A stretch of DNA of 64,000 nucleotides from Beijerinckia sp. 28-YEA-48 (GTDB lineage: Bacteria > Pseudomonadota > Alphaproteobacteria > Rhizobiales > Beijerinckiaceae): NCBI RefSeq assembly GCF_900104955.1, contig NZ_FNSI01000001.1, positions 4,622,001 through 4,686,000 on the forward strand, written 5' to 3'. A program made the position numbers and the translations under genes. Numbering within the stretch: the first letter of the stretch is position 1; every line of letters begins with the position of its first letter. The notes beneath the pieces are model-generated. The model was not told where the DNA came from. It saw only the letters and a program-made list of their open reading frames with translations, and ran no database searches. Below are positions 54,912 to 63,679 of the stretch, piece by piece.

Positions 54912-56849
54912 ATGAGTTCCAATCGCAAACCGGCAACAAAGGGCGAAGCGCCGCAGGAGCCGTTCAAGCGCGCGGTGGCGAGCTGCATGCGCGCCATGGC
55001 AGGCGTGCGCGATCTGGAAGTGACCTTCGCGGCCGAACGTCCCTCGCTCGTTGGCGGCGATACGCCGAAGGCGCGGTTGCCGGAGCCGGCGCGCAAGCTC
55101 ACCGTGCAGGAAGCGGCGATCGTCCGCGGCCATGCTGATTCGCTGGCGCTGAAACTTGCCTGTCACGATGCCAATATGCATCGCCGATTGACGCCGACCA
55201 ATCAGGCGGCGCGCGCTGTCTTTGAAGCGGTCGAGCAGGCGCGGGTCGAATCGATCGGCTCGCGGCGCATGCAGGGCGTGGCTGGAAATCTCTCGGCCAT
55301 GCTGGAAGACCGCTATCATCGCGGCACCTATGCGGATGTGACCGATCGCGCCGATGCGCCGCTGGAAGATGCGGTGGCGATGATCGTGCGCGAACGGCTC
55401 ACCGGCCTTGCGCCGCCCAAGGCGGCGCAGAAGCTCGTCGATCTGTGGCGGCCGATCATCGAGGATCGCGCCAGCGCCGATCTCAATGCGCTGGGCGCTT
55501 CCATCGAAGATCAGCGCGCCTTCGGCAAGGTGGTCCATAAATTGTTGCAGTCCCTCGAAATGCTCGACGAGGGTGCGATGGATCAGGACGAAACCGGCGA
55601 CGAGCAGGGCGATTCCGAGCCCGATGCCAAGCCCGAGGACGCGGAAGGTGAGGGCGAGCAGGACCAGACCGGCGAGGCCGTCGAGATGGACCAGACCGAC
55701 GACGCCTCCGACGACATGGAAGACGGCGAGATGGAGGCGGAAGACGCCCCATCAGGCGAAATGCCCGAGGACGCCGACATGGGCGACGCCGACGAAGCGT
55801 CCGAGAACAAGCGTCCGCCGACCCATGGCACGATCGAACATCGCGGCCCCGATTATAAGGCGTTCTCGATCAAGTTCGACGAGACCGTGCATGCCGAAGA
55901 TCTGTGCGAGCCGGAAGAGCTGGAGCGTCTGCGCGCCTATCTCGATAAGCAGCTCAGCAATCTGTCGTCGATTGTCGCGCGTCTCGCCAATCGGTTGCAG
56001 CGCCGGCTGATGGCGCAGCAGAATCGTTCATGGGAGTTCGATCTCGAAGAGGGCATCCTCGATCCCGCACGTCTGTCGCGCGTCATCATCGATTCGCAGC
56101 AGCCGCTGTCGTTCAAGCGCGAAAAGGACATGAACTTTCGCGACACGGTCGTCACTCTGCTGCTCGACAATTCCGGATCCATGCGCGGGCGACCGATCAC
56201 CGTTGCCGCGACCTGTGCCGACATTCTGGCGCGCACTCTCGAGCGTTGCGGCGTCAAGGTGGAGATCCTTGGCTTCACCACGCGGGCGTGGAAGGGCGGG
56301 CAGGCACGCGAAGCCTGGTTGCAGGCCGGCAAGCCGGCCAATCCGGGCCGGCTTAACGATCTGCGTCACATCATCTACAAGTCAGCCGATGCACCGTGGC
56401 GCCGCGCGCGCCGCAACCTCGGCCTGATGATGCGCGAAGGTTTGCTGAAGGAGAATATCGACGGCGAGGCGGTCGATTGGGCGCATCGTCGCCTGCTCGC
56501 GCGCAGCGAACAGCGTCGCATCCTGATGGTGATTTCCGATGGCGCGCCGGTCGACGATTCAACCCTGTCGGTCAATCCGGGCAATTATCTCGAAAAGCAT
56601 CTGCGCTGGGTGATCGACGAAATCGAGAATCGTTCGCCGGTCGAGCTCATCGCCATTGGCATCGGCCATGACGTGACGCGTTATTATCGTCGCGCCGTGA
56701 CGATCGTCGATGCCGAGGAACTTGGTGGCGCGATGACGGAGAAGCTGGCTGAATTGTTCGACGAGGATTCTGGTCCAGCGACGATCATCCCTTCGCCGCA
56801 GGTGGTACGCGCGGCGCGCATGGCGCAGCAGCCGGCGCGGCCGAAGTGA
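54912..56849 (+). CDS. cobT: Aerobic cobaltochelatase subunit CobT
   Basis: A 645-residue partner of CobS. The N-terminal region is helical. At about 215-300 there is a long acidic linker ([20 protein letters not shown]). The C-terminal von Willebrand A domain has the MIDAS motif [10 protein letters not shown] and later [14 protein letters not shown]. Length fits rhizobial CobT. It works as a complex with CobS in the cytosol. A bidirectional terminator at 56925 ends the transcript. Confidence 0.96.
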   Translation: MSSNRKPATKGEAPQEPFKRAVASCMRAMAGVRDLEVTFAAERPSLVGGDTPKARLPEPARKLTVQEAAIVRGHADSLALKLACHDANMHRRLTPTNQAARAVFEAVEQARVESIGSRRMQGVAGNLSAMLEDRYHRGTYADVTDRADAPLEDAVAMIVRERLTGLAPPKAAQKLVDLWRPIIEDRASADLNALGASIEDQRAFGKVVHKLLQSLEMLDEGAMDQDETGDEQGDSEPDAKPEDAEGEGEQDQTGEAVEMDQTDDASDDMEDGEMEAEDAPSGEMPEDADMGDADEASENKRPPTHGTIEHRGPDYKAFSIKFDETVHAEDLCEPEELERLRAYLDKQLSNLSSIVARLANRLQRRLMAQQNRSWEFDLEEGILDPARLSRVIIDSQQPLSFKREKDMNFRDTVVTLLLDNSGSMRGRPITVAATCADILARTLERCGVKVEILGFTTRAWKGGQAREAWLQAGKPANPGRLNDLRHIIYKSADAPWRRARRNLGLMMREGLLKENIDGEAVDWAHRRLLARSEQRRILMVISDGAPVDDSTLSVNPGNYLEKHLRWVIDEIENRSPVELIAIGIGHDVTRYYRRAVTIVDAEELGGAMTEKLAELFDEDSGPATIIPSPQVVRAARMAQQPARPK

Positions 56850-56924
56850 TGTGACGGAAGCCTTGGTGTCATCAAGGCAGTGATGAGAAGCGCTGACACA
56901 GAGGTGTCGGTATTTTCCGCCAAC

Positions 56925-56956
56925 AAAAAAGCCCGGTCGCGAGACCGGGCTTTTTT
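56925..56956. terminator. Bidirectional rho-independent terminator between cobT and rpmB
   Basis: AAAAAAGCCCGGTC and GACCGGGCTTTTTT with a GCGA loop form a symmetric stem flanked by A6 and T6, so it can serve the convergent cobT and rpmB transcripts. Confidence 0.95.
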
Positions 56957-56977
56957 AATGCGATGATGTCGCTGAAA

Positions 56978-57271
56978 TCAGGCTGCGACCGCAGCCTGCT
57001 TCTTGGCGATTTCACGCTTCAGGGTCAACGCGCCCTGCGACAACTCGGCGTCACGCGCCTTGAGCAGGAAGGCGTCGAGGCCGCCACGATGTTCGACCGA
57101 ACGCAGAGCCGCGGCGGCGACGCGCAGGCGCACCGAACGCTGCAGCGTGTCGGAGATCAACGTGACATTGCACAGGTTCGGCAGGAACCGTGTCTTGGTC
57201 TTGATATTCGAGTGGCTGACGAGATTGCCAACCTGGACTGCCTTGCCGGTCAGTTCGCAACGGCGCGACAT
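56978..57271 (-). CDS. rpmB: 50S ribosomal protein L28
   Basis: A 97-residue L28. It starts [20 protein letters not shown] with [13 protein letters not shown], the family signature. The Cys-pair zinc ribbon of some L28 proteins is not present, except for Cys5 and Cys34. The ATG is at 57269-57271. It is a core ribosomal gene with its own terminator. Confidence 0.97.
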   Translation of the reverse strand: MSRRCELTGKAVQVGNLVSHSNIKTKTRFLPNLCNVTLISDTLQRSVRLRVAAAALRSVEHRGGLDAFLLKARDAELSQGALTLKREIAKKQAAVAA

Positions 57272-57596
57272 AGGATATTCCTTTCAAACGCTACGACAGA
57301 CGATAGCCTCAAGAACGCCGCCGGCGGGCGGATGCCTTTGTCTACGACTGAACGGAAGGCGCGACAAACCGCAATCGTTCCGGGTTCGCCGGAATTGGGT
57401 CGCGGCTCTATAGTAGAAGGGGCGGTGTGGCGTCAAGGCTTTGGCGACAAAGGCCGGCAACAAAGCTGGATCAAAAGCTGCCGTAAAGCCACACGTCGGC
57501 TGGATCGGCGGCTTATCGGCCCTGAATCCGACGAATTTACGAAGTGTAAGCTATAAGATGTTTCAAATCCGACAACAGCATCGGGTTCAAAACTTC

Positions 57597-58445
57597 ATGA
57601 TCAGCAGGGCGTTCAAAATTAAGACGATTTTGCCTAGGGGGCAGATTCTTGCCGCGCTTTCCCTGGCCGCGCTGGCGCTGCCCTGTGCCAGCGCCCAGGC
57701 TGAAACGCTGCACGCGGCCTATTCGGTTCGTATCATCGGCCTGACCTTGGGAACCGCCGGTCTCGTCGGCACGATCGAGCAGAACGCCTATCGGCTTGAG
57801 GCTTCGGCCAAGCTTGCCGGGATTGCCTCGGCGCTGACCAAATCCGAGGGCGGCGCCACCTCCACCGGCGCCATCGTCAAGGGCCGGGTGCTGCCGGCGA
57901 CCTATGCCAGCGCCTCGCAGAACACCAAGGAAACCCGCACGGTCCGCATGGCGTTGAACGCCGGCACGGTCAGTGCCGCCGAAATCGTGCCGCCAGCCGA
58001 TCCGTATCCCGATCGCATTCCGGTGACCGAGGCGCAGAAGCGCGGCATCATCGATCCGCTGAGCGCGCTGGTGATGCCGGTCAGCACGCCGGGACCGCTC
58101 GTTGGCCCCCAGGCCTGCGCCCGTACCATTCCGATCTATGACGGGATCACCCGTTTCGACGTGCCGCTGTCCTATGTGGGAACGCGCCATATGGATGTGG
58201 CTGGCTATAGCGGGCCGGTGGCTGTGTGCTCCGCCCGCTACCGGCCGATTTCCGGCCATCGCCCCGATCGGGAGGCGACCCGGTTCATGGCCGAGAACAA
58301 GCAGATGGAAGTCTGGCTGGCGCCGCTTGAAGAAGCGCGGGCGCTGGCGCCGATACGCATCACCGTCGCTACCATGATCGGCATGCTGGTGATTGAGGCG
58401 ACGCGTTTCCAGACCTCGCCCTCGACCACCGCCTCGACCCGTTAA
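57597..58445 (+). CDS. DUF3108 exported protein
   Basis: A protein of about 282 residues. A signal-like hydrophobic segment (ILAALSLAALALPCASAQ) is followed by LHAAYSVRIIGLTLGTAGLV, the beginning of the DUF3108 beta-rich domain, and later by RYRPISGHRPDREATRFMAE. Periplasmic location is expected; the function of DUF3108 is not established. The start is uncertain: 57597 gives a short n-region, 57558 and 57441 are other in-frame options, and no good Shine-Dalgarno is visible. It is divergent from rpmB and followed by a terminator. Confidence 0.8.
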   Translation: MISRAFKIKTILPRGQILAALSLAALALPCASAQAETLHAAYSVRIIGLTLGTAGLVGTIEQNAYRLEASAKLAGIASALTKSEGGATSTGAIVKGRVLPATYASASQNTKETRTVRMALNAGTVSAAEIVPPADPYPDRIPVTEAQKRGIIDPLSALVMPVSTPGPLVGPQACARTIPIYDGITRFDVPLSYVGTRHMDVAGYSGPVAVCSARYRPISGHRPDREATRFMAENKQMEVWLAPLEEARALAPIRITVATMIGMLVIEATRFQTSPSTTASTR

Positions 58446-59087
58446 CACCTCACCGGTTCACTGGCCGGTCGAACCGTCCGTCTTTTGCGAACCCGCTGGC
58501 TATCTTGGCCGGCGGGTTTTCTCATGGCGGCTCAAGCGGCGCGCCCGCGCGGTCCCCCGGCCAGGCGCGGCCGTCCCAAATCGACCGCAATCGTTAATGC
58601 CTTCAATTTCAAACCCCTATTCCCTAAGCTCTGCAATGTTCCAGCTAGTGGTATTGGAGCGTCTGGCCACCCACATATGGCGTGAACGGGGCGGGAAAGG
58701 TCGGGATGCAGCGATTCGTGCCGGTTACGTTCGTGCTGCGTACTGGAGGTAAACGGTGGATGTTCTGGTCCCTGTGGAAAATCGATTGACAGAACAGCGG
58801 CTCGGAGTCCGTCCGACAGTCGAGCGCGAGTCTAGTGAATCGCGTCTCGAGTCGAGCCGATTCACAATACATAGTAATTCTTGGATGGGTCGGAACGAAA
58901 TCTTGTGGGGAACAAAAGAAGACTCAGGAAGAGTCGCCGATTCGATGCCGATTCGTTCCCGCCCCGTTCGAATGCTGAAGAAATCTGCCCGTCCGCCGTC
59001 GCAGCATGATACACCGGCGCTGTTCCGGCAGGGTCCGGCGGGGCAACCCGCTTCCGTTGTTCGGCATCGTGCCGCAGGTTCGTTTCG
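58446..59087. other. Long gap before the Suv3-like helicase
   Basis: About 640 bases. It holds the terminator at 58490, then a stretch with no convincing gene, then a possible small ORF (58756-59091) listed separately. The region around 58800-58900 repeats short Glu/Ser/Arg-coding words such as GAGTC and CGAGTC. A promoter for the helicase must lie here. Confidence 0.4.
58490..58522 (+). terminator. Rho-independent terminator of the DUF3108 gene
   Basis: AACCCGC then GGC pairs with GCC then GCGGGTT (one T/G mismatch in the middle) around a TATCTTG loop, followed by TTCTC. It lies about 45 bases past the stop. Confidence 0.8.
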
Positions 59088-59091
59088 ATGA
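58756..59091 (+). CDS. Possible small ORF overlapping the helicase start
   Basis: A 111-codon frame with a GTG start at 58756, about 6 bases after GGAGG. Its TGA overlaps the ATG of the helicase gene (ATGA), a pattern of coupled genes. The translation is rich in Arg, Ser and Glu and has no recognisable domain, so chance is quite possible. It is listed because the signals at both ends are better than for most spurious frames. Confidence 0.3.
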   Translation: MDVLVPVENRLTEQRLGVRPTVERESSESRLESSRFTIHSNSWMGRNEILWGTKEDSGRVADSMPIRSRPVRMLKKSARPPSQHDTPALFRQGPAGQPASVVRHRAAGSFR

Positions 59092-62000
59092 ATGTTCCGC
59101 TGCCGGCGGGTCGCGCCGGCCTTCCGCCTTTTCGCTCCCGGCCGGTAACGGCGGTCCTGGGGCCGACCAATACCGGCAAGACCCATCTGGCGATCGAGCG
59201 CATGATGGGCCACACCAGCGGCATTATCGGCCTGCCGCTGCGGCTCCTGGCGCGCGAAGTCTACAACCGCATCGTCGACAAGGTCGGTCCGGCGCAGGTG
59301 GCGCTGATCACCGGCGAGGAGAAGATCAAGCCCGAGCGGCCGCGTTATTGGGTTTCCACCGTCGAGGCGATGCCGCGCGATCTCGACGTTGATTTCGTCG
59401 CGGTGGACGAAATCCAGGTCGCCGCCGACCTTGATCGTGGCCACGTCTTCACCAATCGTCTGCTCAACCGGCGTGGCCGCGAGGAGACGATGATGATCGG
59501 CGCCGAAACCATCCGGCCGCTGATCGAACGGCTGATTCCCGATGCGGTCATTGTGTCGCGGCCGCGGCTGTCGAATCTCACCTTTGCCGGCGAGCGCAAG
59601 ATTTCGCGCCTGGCGCGGCGCAGCGCCATCGTCGCCTTCTCGGCCGAGGAGGTTTACGCGATCGCCGAATTTATTCGGCGCCATAAGGGCGGCGCCGCCG
59701 TGGTGCTGGGTGCGCTCAGCCCGCGCACCCGCAATGCCCAGGTGGCGATGTATCAGAACGGCGAGGTCGATTATATCGTCGCCACCGATGCCATCGGCAT
59801 GGGCCTCAACCTCGATGTCGACCACATCGCCTTCGCCGGCGATCGGAAATTCGACGGCTGGCAATACCGCCGGCTCAACCCCAGCGAGTTCGCTCAGATC
59901 GCCGGTCGGGCCGGCCGCCACACCAATGACGGCACCTTCGGCACCACCGGGCGGTGCGCGCCTTTCGACCCGGAATTGGTCGAGGCGCTGGAGAATCACC
60001 GATTTGATGCCCTGACCACCCTGCAATGGCGCAATTCGGAGCTCGATTTTGCTCACATCGGCGCCTTGCAGGCCTCTTTGGAGCGGGAGCCGCCGGCCCA
60101 GGGCTTGACGCGGGCGCCGCTGGGAGAGGATGTTCTGGTTCTCGACGTGTTGTCGCGGGACGAGACCGTTCGCAAGAGTGCTGCCACCCGCAAAGATGTG
60201 GAGCGTCTCTGGGACGCATGCCAGATCCCCGATTATCGCAAACTATCCCCCGCCGCCCATGCGGAACTGGTGCTGACCATCTATGGTTTCATCGTTCGGG
60301 CGGGAAAAGTGCCGGAAGACTGGTTTCAACGCCATCTTTCGACTTTTGATCGCACGGATGGTGAGATTGACACATTGTCGGCGCGTATTGCACAGATACG
60401 CACCTTCAATTTCATCGCTAATCGTCCTGACTGGCTGAAGGATCCCGAGCATTGGCAGGGGATTACCCGTCAGGTAGAGGACAGGCTTTCGGACGCGCTG
60501 CATGAGCGGCTCGCCCATCGATTTGTGGACCGGCGCACCAGCGTGCTGATGCGCCGCCTGAGAGAGAACGCAATGCTGGAAGCGGAAGTAACGACGTCAG
60601 GCGATGTGCTTGTCGAGGGGCAGCATGTCGGCAGCCTGCAGGGGTTCCGTTTCACGGCTGATCCCATGGCCGAGGGCGAGGTCCAAAAGACCCTCAACGC
60701 GGCGGCGCAAAAGGCGCTGGCGAGCGAGATCGACGGGCGCGCCACGCGCGTCGGCGATGCGGTGGACGATGCCTTCGTGCTCGCCAACGACGGCACCTTG
60801 CGCTGGCTCGGCGAAGTGGTCGGTAAAATCGCCGCCGGCGATCACATCTTGAAGCCGGTCGTGCGCGTGCTCGCCGACGAACGGCTGAGCGGCGCGTCGC
60901 TTGAAACCGTGCAGCGCCGGCTCGATCTGTGGCTGGCGCAGCATGTCAAGAAATTGCTTGGTCCCTTGTTCGAGCTGGAAGCCGGCGAAGGCCTTGAAGG
61001 CATCGGCCGGGGCATCGCCTTTCAGGTGGCCGAATCGCTGGGCGTGCTCGAACGCCAGCGGGCAGCCGCCGAGATCAAGAATCTCGACCAAGCGGGGCGC
61101 GGTAGCTTGCGCAAGCTGGGATTGCGGTTCGGCGCCTATCATATCTACCTGCCGCAATTGCTGAAGCCGGCGCCGCGTTCGCTGGCGGCGCAATTGTGGG
61201 CGCTCAAGCACGGCGGTCTTGAGACGATGAAGGGGCTCGACGAAGTGGCGCATCTGGCGTCCTCGGGGCGCACGTCCTTCGCCGTCGATAAGGATGTGTC
61301 GAAAGGCCTGTATCTGGCGGCCGGTTTCCGCGCTTCGGGCGACCGCGCCGTGCGCGTCGATATTCTCGAACGTCTGGCCGATCTGGTCCGTCCGGCGATT
61401 GCCTATCGTCCCGGCGCCACGGCTGGCGATCCGCCGGCAGGCACGGCCGATGGCGATGGTTTCATCGTCACCGTGGCGATGACCTCGCTCGCGGGCTGTT
61501 CGGGCGAAACCTTCGCGTCGATCCTGCGTTCGCTTGGCTATCATTCGCAGCAGCGCAAGGGGCCGGCGATCACCGTGCCGCTGGTTCCCAAGGCCGCGAC
61601 CGAGCCGGTCAAACCGGTTCAAGCCGCAGCGGAGACGGATGCCGCGACCGAAGCCGCCGCTGTGTCCGAGGATGCACCGGCAGCTGCTGACGTGAGCGCG
61701 GAAGCGCCGGCGGTCGAGGCTGTGTCGGAGACGGTCGAGGCCGCGCCGGTGGAAGCCGTCGTGGAAGCGCCGGAGCCCGTTGCGGACGTGGTGGCTGAAG
61801 CCGAATCGGAAGCCGTGCCGCAAGCTGAGGTGGCCGAGCAAGGTGAAGTCGCCGTGGTGGCTTCGCCTGAGGTTGCGACCGCCGACGCGTCGGTTGAGAC
61901 GGCCGAGACTGCCCCAGACGTCGTCGCCGAAGACCCGATGATCGAAGTGTGGACGCCGCATCGTCGGCATGAGCCGCGTAAATTCGATTTCACCCAGCGC

Positions 62001-62375
62001 CGACCGGGACGTAACGAAGGTCGCAACGAGGGGCGTGGCGAAGGCCGCAACAGGGGCCCGCGTCCGCAGGGACGTTCCGACGGACAAACGGGCACTCCCG
62101 AGGCTGGCGTGGCGGCTGCGCCTGTCGATGGCGCGGAAGCGCCGGCGCAGCAGCAGCGGCGCGACGGTGGCCGCGATCGCTTCAAGAAGAAATTCGAAGG
62201 GCGCGGCGGTCAGAAGCCGGGCGAAGGTCGTCGGGACCGGCCGGATCAGCAGCGTCCGCAGAATCAGCGCTTCGAGCGGCCGAAGCCGAAAGAACGGCAG
62301 CCCGATCCCAACTCGCCCTTCGCCAAGCTGGCGGCGTTGAAGGAGCAGCTGGAGAATAAGGATCGCAGCAGGTGA
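59088..62375 (+). CDS. Suv3-like DEAD/DExH RNA helicase with long disordered tail
   Basis: A 1095-residue helicase. Walker A is LGPTNTGKTHLAIERM (about Gly25 to Lys31), and motif II is DEIQ with Asp107-Glu108. ATDAIGMGLNLDVDHIAFAG and QIAGRAGRHTNDGTFG are the C-terminal helicase motifs. This architecture matches mitochondrial Suv3/alphaproteobacterial Suv3-like proteins that unwind RNA for decay. After about residue 830 comes an Ala/Glu/Val-rich stretch, then an Arg/Gly/Gln-rich basic tail (RNEGRGEGRNRGPRPQGR) likely to bind RNA or partners. It is followed by the S4-domain gene with an overlapping GTG. Confidence 0.92.
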   Translation: MNVPLPAGRAGLPPFRSRPVTAVLGPTNTGKTHLAIERMMGHTSGIIGLPLRLLAREVYNRIVDKVGPAQVALITGEEKIKPERPRYWVSTVEAMPRDLDVDFVAVDEIQVAADLDRGHVFTNRLLNRRGREETMMIGAETIRPLIERLIPDAVIVSRPRLSNLTFAGERKISRLARRSAIVAFSAEEVYAIAEFIRRHKGGAAVVLGALSPRTRNAQVAMYQNGEVDYIVATDAIGMGLNLDVDHIAFAGDRKFDGWQYRRLNPSEFAQIAGRAGRHTNDGTFGTTGRCAPFDPELVEALENHRFDALTTLQWRNSELDFAHIGALQASLEREPPAQGLTRAPLGEDVLVLDVLSRDETVRKSAATRKDVERLWDACQIPDYRKLSPAAHAELVLTIYGFIVRAGKVPEDWFQRHLSTFDRTDGEIDTLSARIAQIRTFNFIANRPDWLKDPEHWQGITRQVEDRLSDALHERLAHRFVDRRTSVLMRRLRENAMLEAEVTTSGDVLVEGQHVGSLQGFRFTADPMAEGEVQKTLNAAAQKALASEIDGRATRVGDAVDDAFVLANDGTLRWLGEVVGKIAAGDHILKPVVRVLADERLSGASLETVQRRLDLWLAQHVKKLLGPLFELEAGEGLEGIGRGIAFQVAESLGVLERQRAAAEIKNLDQAGRGSLRKLGLRFGAYHIYLPQLLKPAPRSLAAQLWALKHGGLETMKGLDEVAHLASSGRTSFAVDKDVSKGLYLAAGFRASGDRAVRVDILERLADLVRPAIAYRPGATAGDPPAGTADGDGFIVTVAMTSLAGCSGETFASILRSLGYHSQQRKGPAITVPLVPKAATEPVKPVQAAAETDAATEAAAVSEDAPAAADVSAEAPAVEAVSETVEAAPVEAVVEAPEPVADVVAEAESEAVPQAEVAEQGEVAVVASPEVATADASVETAETAPDVVAEDPMIEVWTPHRRHEPRKFDFTQRRPGRNEGRNEGRGEGRNRGPRPQGRSDGQTGTPEAGVAAAPVDGAEAPAQQQRRDGGRDRFKKKFEGRGGQKPGEGRRDRPDQQRPQNQRFERPKPKERQPDPNSPFAKLAALKEQLENKDRSR

Positions 62376-62758
62376 CGATTGCCGGGCGGCAACGGCTGGA
62401 TAAGTGGCTGTGGTTCGCCCGCGTCGTTAAATCTCGCACCTTGGCGGCGAAGCTGGTGATGGATGGCTTTGTGCGCGTGAACAGCGTCAAGGCCGATGCG
62501 CCAGCCAAGCCTGTCGGTCCGGGTGATGTTCTGACGATCGCCTTGGAGCGCCAGGTGCGTATCCTCAAAGTTCTTGCGCCGGGCGTCCGGCGGGGTCCCT
62601 ATGAGGAGGCGCGCACCCTATATGAAGATTGTTCGCCACCGCCCGCCGCGCGCGATGAGACGCCAGAATTTGGCGAGCGGGAGCGGGGAACGGGCCGGCC
62701 GACGAAGAAGGAGCGCCGAAGCCACGACGCGATCTTCGGCTCTGGCAAAGTTGATTAA
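62372..62758 (+). CDS. S4-domain RNA-binding protein, Hsp15/HslR-like
   Basis: A 128-residue protein with an S4 domain (about 8-55: RLDKWLWFARVVKSRTLAAK, GFVRVNSVKA) and a basic C-terminal tail with RPTKKERRSHD. HslR binds stalled 50S subunits carrying nascent chains; the similarity suggests a ribosome or RNA quality-control role. The GTG at 62372 overlaps the helicase TGA, which links it to an RNA helicase in one operon. Confidence 0.9.
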   Translation: MTIAGRQRLDKWLWFARVVKSRTLAAKLVMDGFVRVNSVKADAPAKPVGPGDVLTIALERQVRILKVLAPGVRRGPYEEARTLYEDCSPPPAARDETPEFGERERGTGRPTKKERRSHDAIFGSGKVD

Positions 62759-62880
62759 GATGATCAGGGTTGCAATCGCCGACGCATTCAGCCAAGAGGC
62801 TGCCGATGTCAGGCAGCGGGCGTAGCCCCTGTGAATGACCGCCCAAATCCGCAAGGGGTCATGGGCGCGAGGAGAGACTG

Positions 62881-63219
62881 ATGACCTATGTCGTCGTAGA
62901 GAACTGCATCAAGTGCAAGTATATGGATTGCGTCGAGGTGTGCCCCGTGGACTGTTTCTACGAGGGCGACAACATGCTGGCGATCCATCCCGACGAATGT
63001 ATCGACTGCGGCGTGTGCGAGCCAGAGTGCCCGGCCGAGGCGATCAAGCCGGATTCGGAGCCGGGCCTGGACAAATGGCTCAAGCTCAATGCCGACATGG
63101 CCAAGTCCTGGCCAAACATCACGATCAAGCGCGATGCGCCGGCGGATGCCAAGGAATTCGACGGAAAACCGGGAAAATTCGAGGCTTACTTCACGGATAA
63201 GCCCGGCGAAGGCGATTAA
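62881..63219 (+). CDS. fdxA: Seven-iron ferredoxin FdxA
   Basis: A 112-residue bacterial-type ferredoxin with [3Fe-4S] and [4Fe-4S] clusters. Cysteines at 9, 12, 17, 21 and 25 ([20 protein letters not shown]) and at 40, 43, 46 and 50 ([15 protein letters not shown]) provide the ligands. The C-terminal extension beyond residue 60 is standard for FdxA. The ATG has GAGG upstream. It is followed by a long spacer with a candidate sRNA and then the lysine-rich gene, as in the fdxA-carD neighbourhood of rhizobia. Confidence 0.96.
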   Translation: MTYVVVENCIKCKYMDCVEVCPVDCFYEGDNMLAIHPDECIDCGVCEPECPAEAIKPDSEPGLDKWLKLNADMAKSWPNITIKRDAPADAKEFDGKPGKFEAYFTDKPGEGD

Positions 63220-63384
63220 AGCGCGGCATTTTGGCCCGGTCGCCGTGGCGGTTTCAGCCCGGCCACTGCCAGTAGGGTCAAAGTTCCGCCATCAATTCCA
63301 GTGAATTGCAACAATCCACGCCGTTCTGGTGGGACGGCGTTAACCTTTGCGCGCGGCCAAAGCACAGTTCCATGCCGGAATTCT

Positions 63385-63413
63385 TTGATTCCAGCAGTAT
63401 TTTGTGCTATACC
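63385..63413 (+). promoter_or_regulatory. Candidate promoter before the small RNA
   Basis: TTGATT (63385-63390) and TATACC (63408-63413) are spaced by exactly 17 bases, a good sigma-70-like arrangement. A transcript would begin near 63420. Confidence 0.5.
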
Positions 63414-63419
63414 TCTTTT

Positions 63420-63494
63420 TAACAGTCGTTAATTCCGCTCACCGAGGACCCGCCGTTACAGGAGGCCGCTCCGGTTTTCCGGGGCTGTTTTTTT
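63420..63494 (+). ncRNA. Candidate small RNA or attenuated leader
   Basis: A stretch of about 75 bases begins seven bases after a promoter-like pair and ends in a strong terminator: GCTCCGG, TTTT loop, CCGGGGC, then a run of seven T. No open frame of useful length lies inside. It could be an independent sRNA or a leader whose terminator controls the lysine-rich gene at 63680. Downstream are two further small hairpins (CCGGATG/CATCCGG and CCCCG/CGGGG) before that gene. The remaining parts of the 63220-63679 gap show no gene. Confidence 0.45.
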
Positions 63495-63679
63495 GTCGAC
63501 ATGGGACAGCCCCTTGCCGGCGCTGTTTTCAATCTGAACGAGCGAGCAATTAATCACTGTTTTTGTTTAGGTAATCAGTGCTCTGCTCCCATGTGAGCGC
63601 TGCTTCTACCTAACCGGATGCTCTCTGTCATCCGGAAAATCACCCCGTCTCCACAGCGGGGTAAGCAGGAGTAGCGAGT

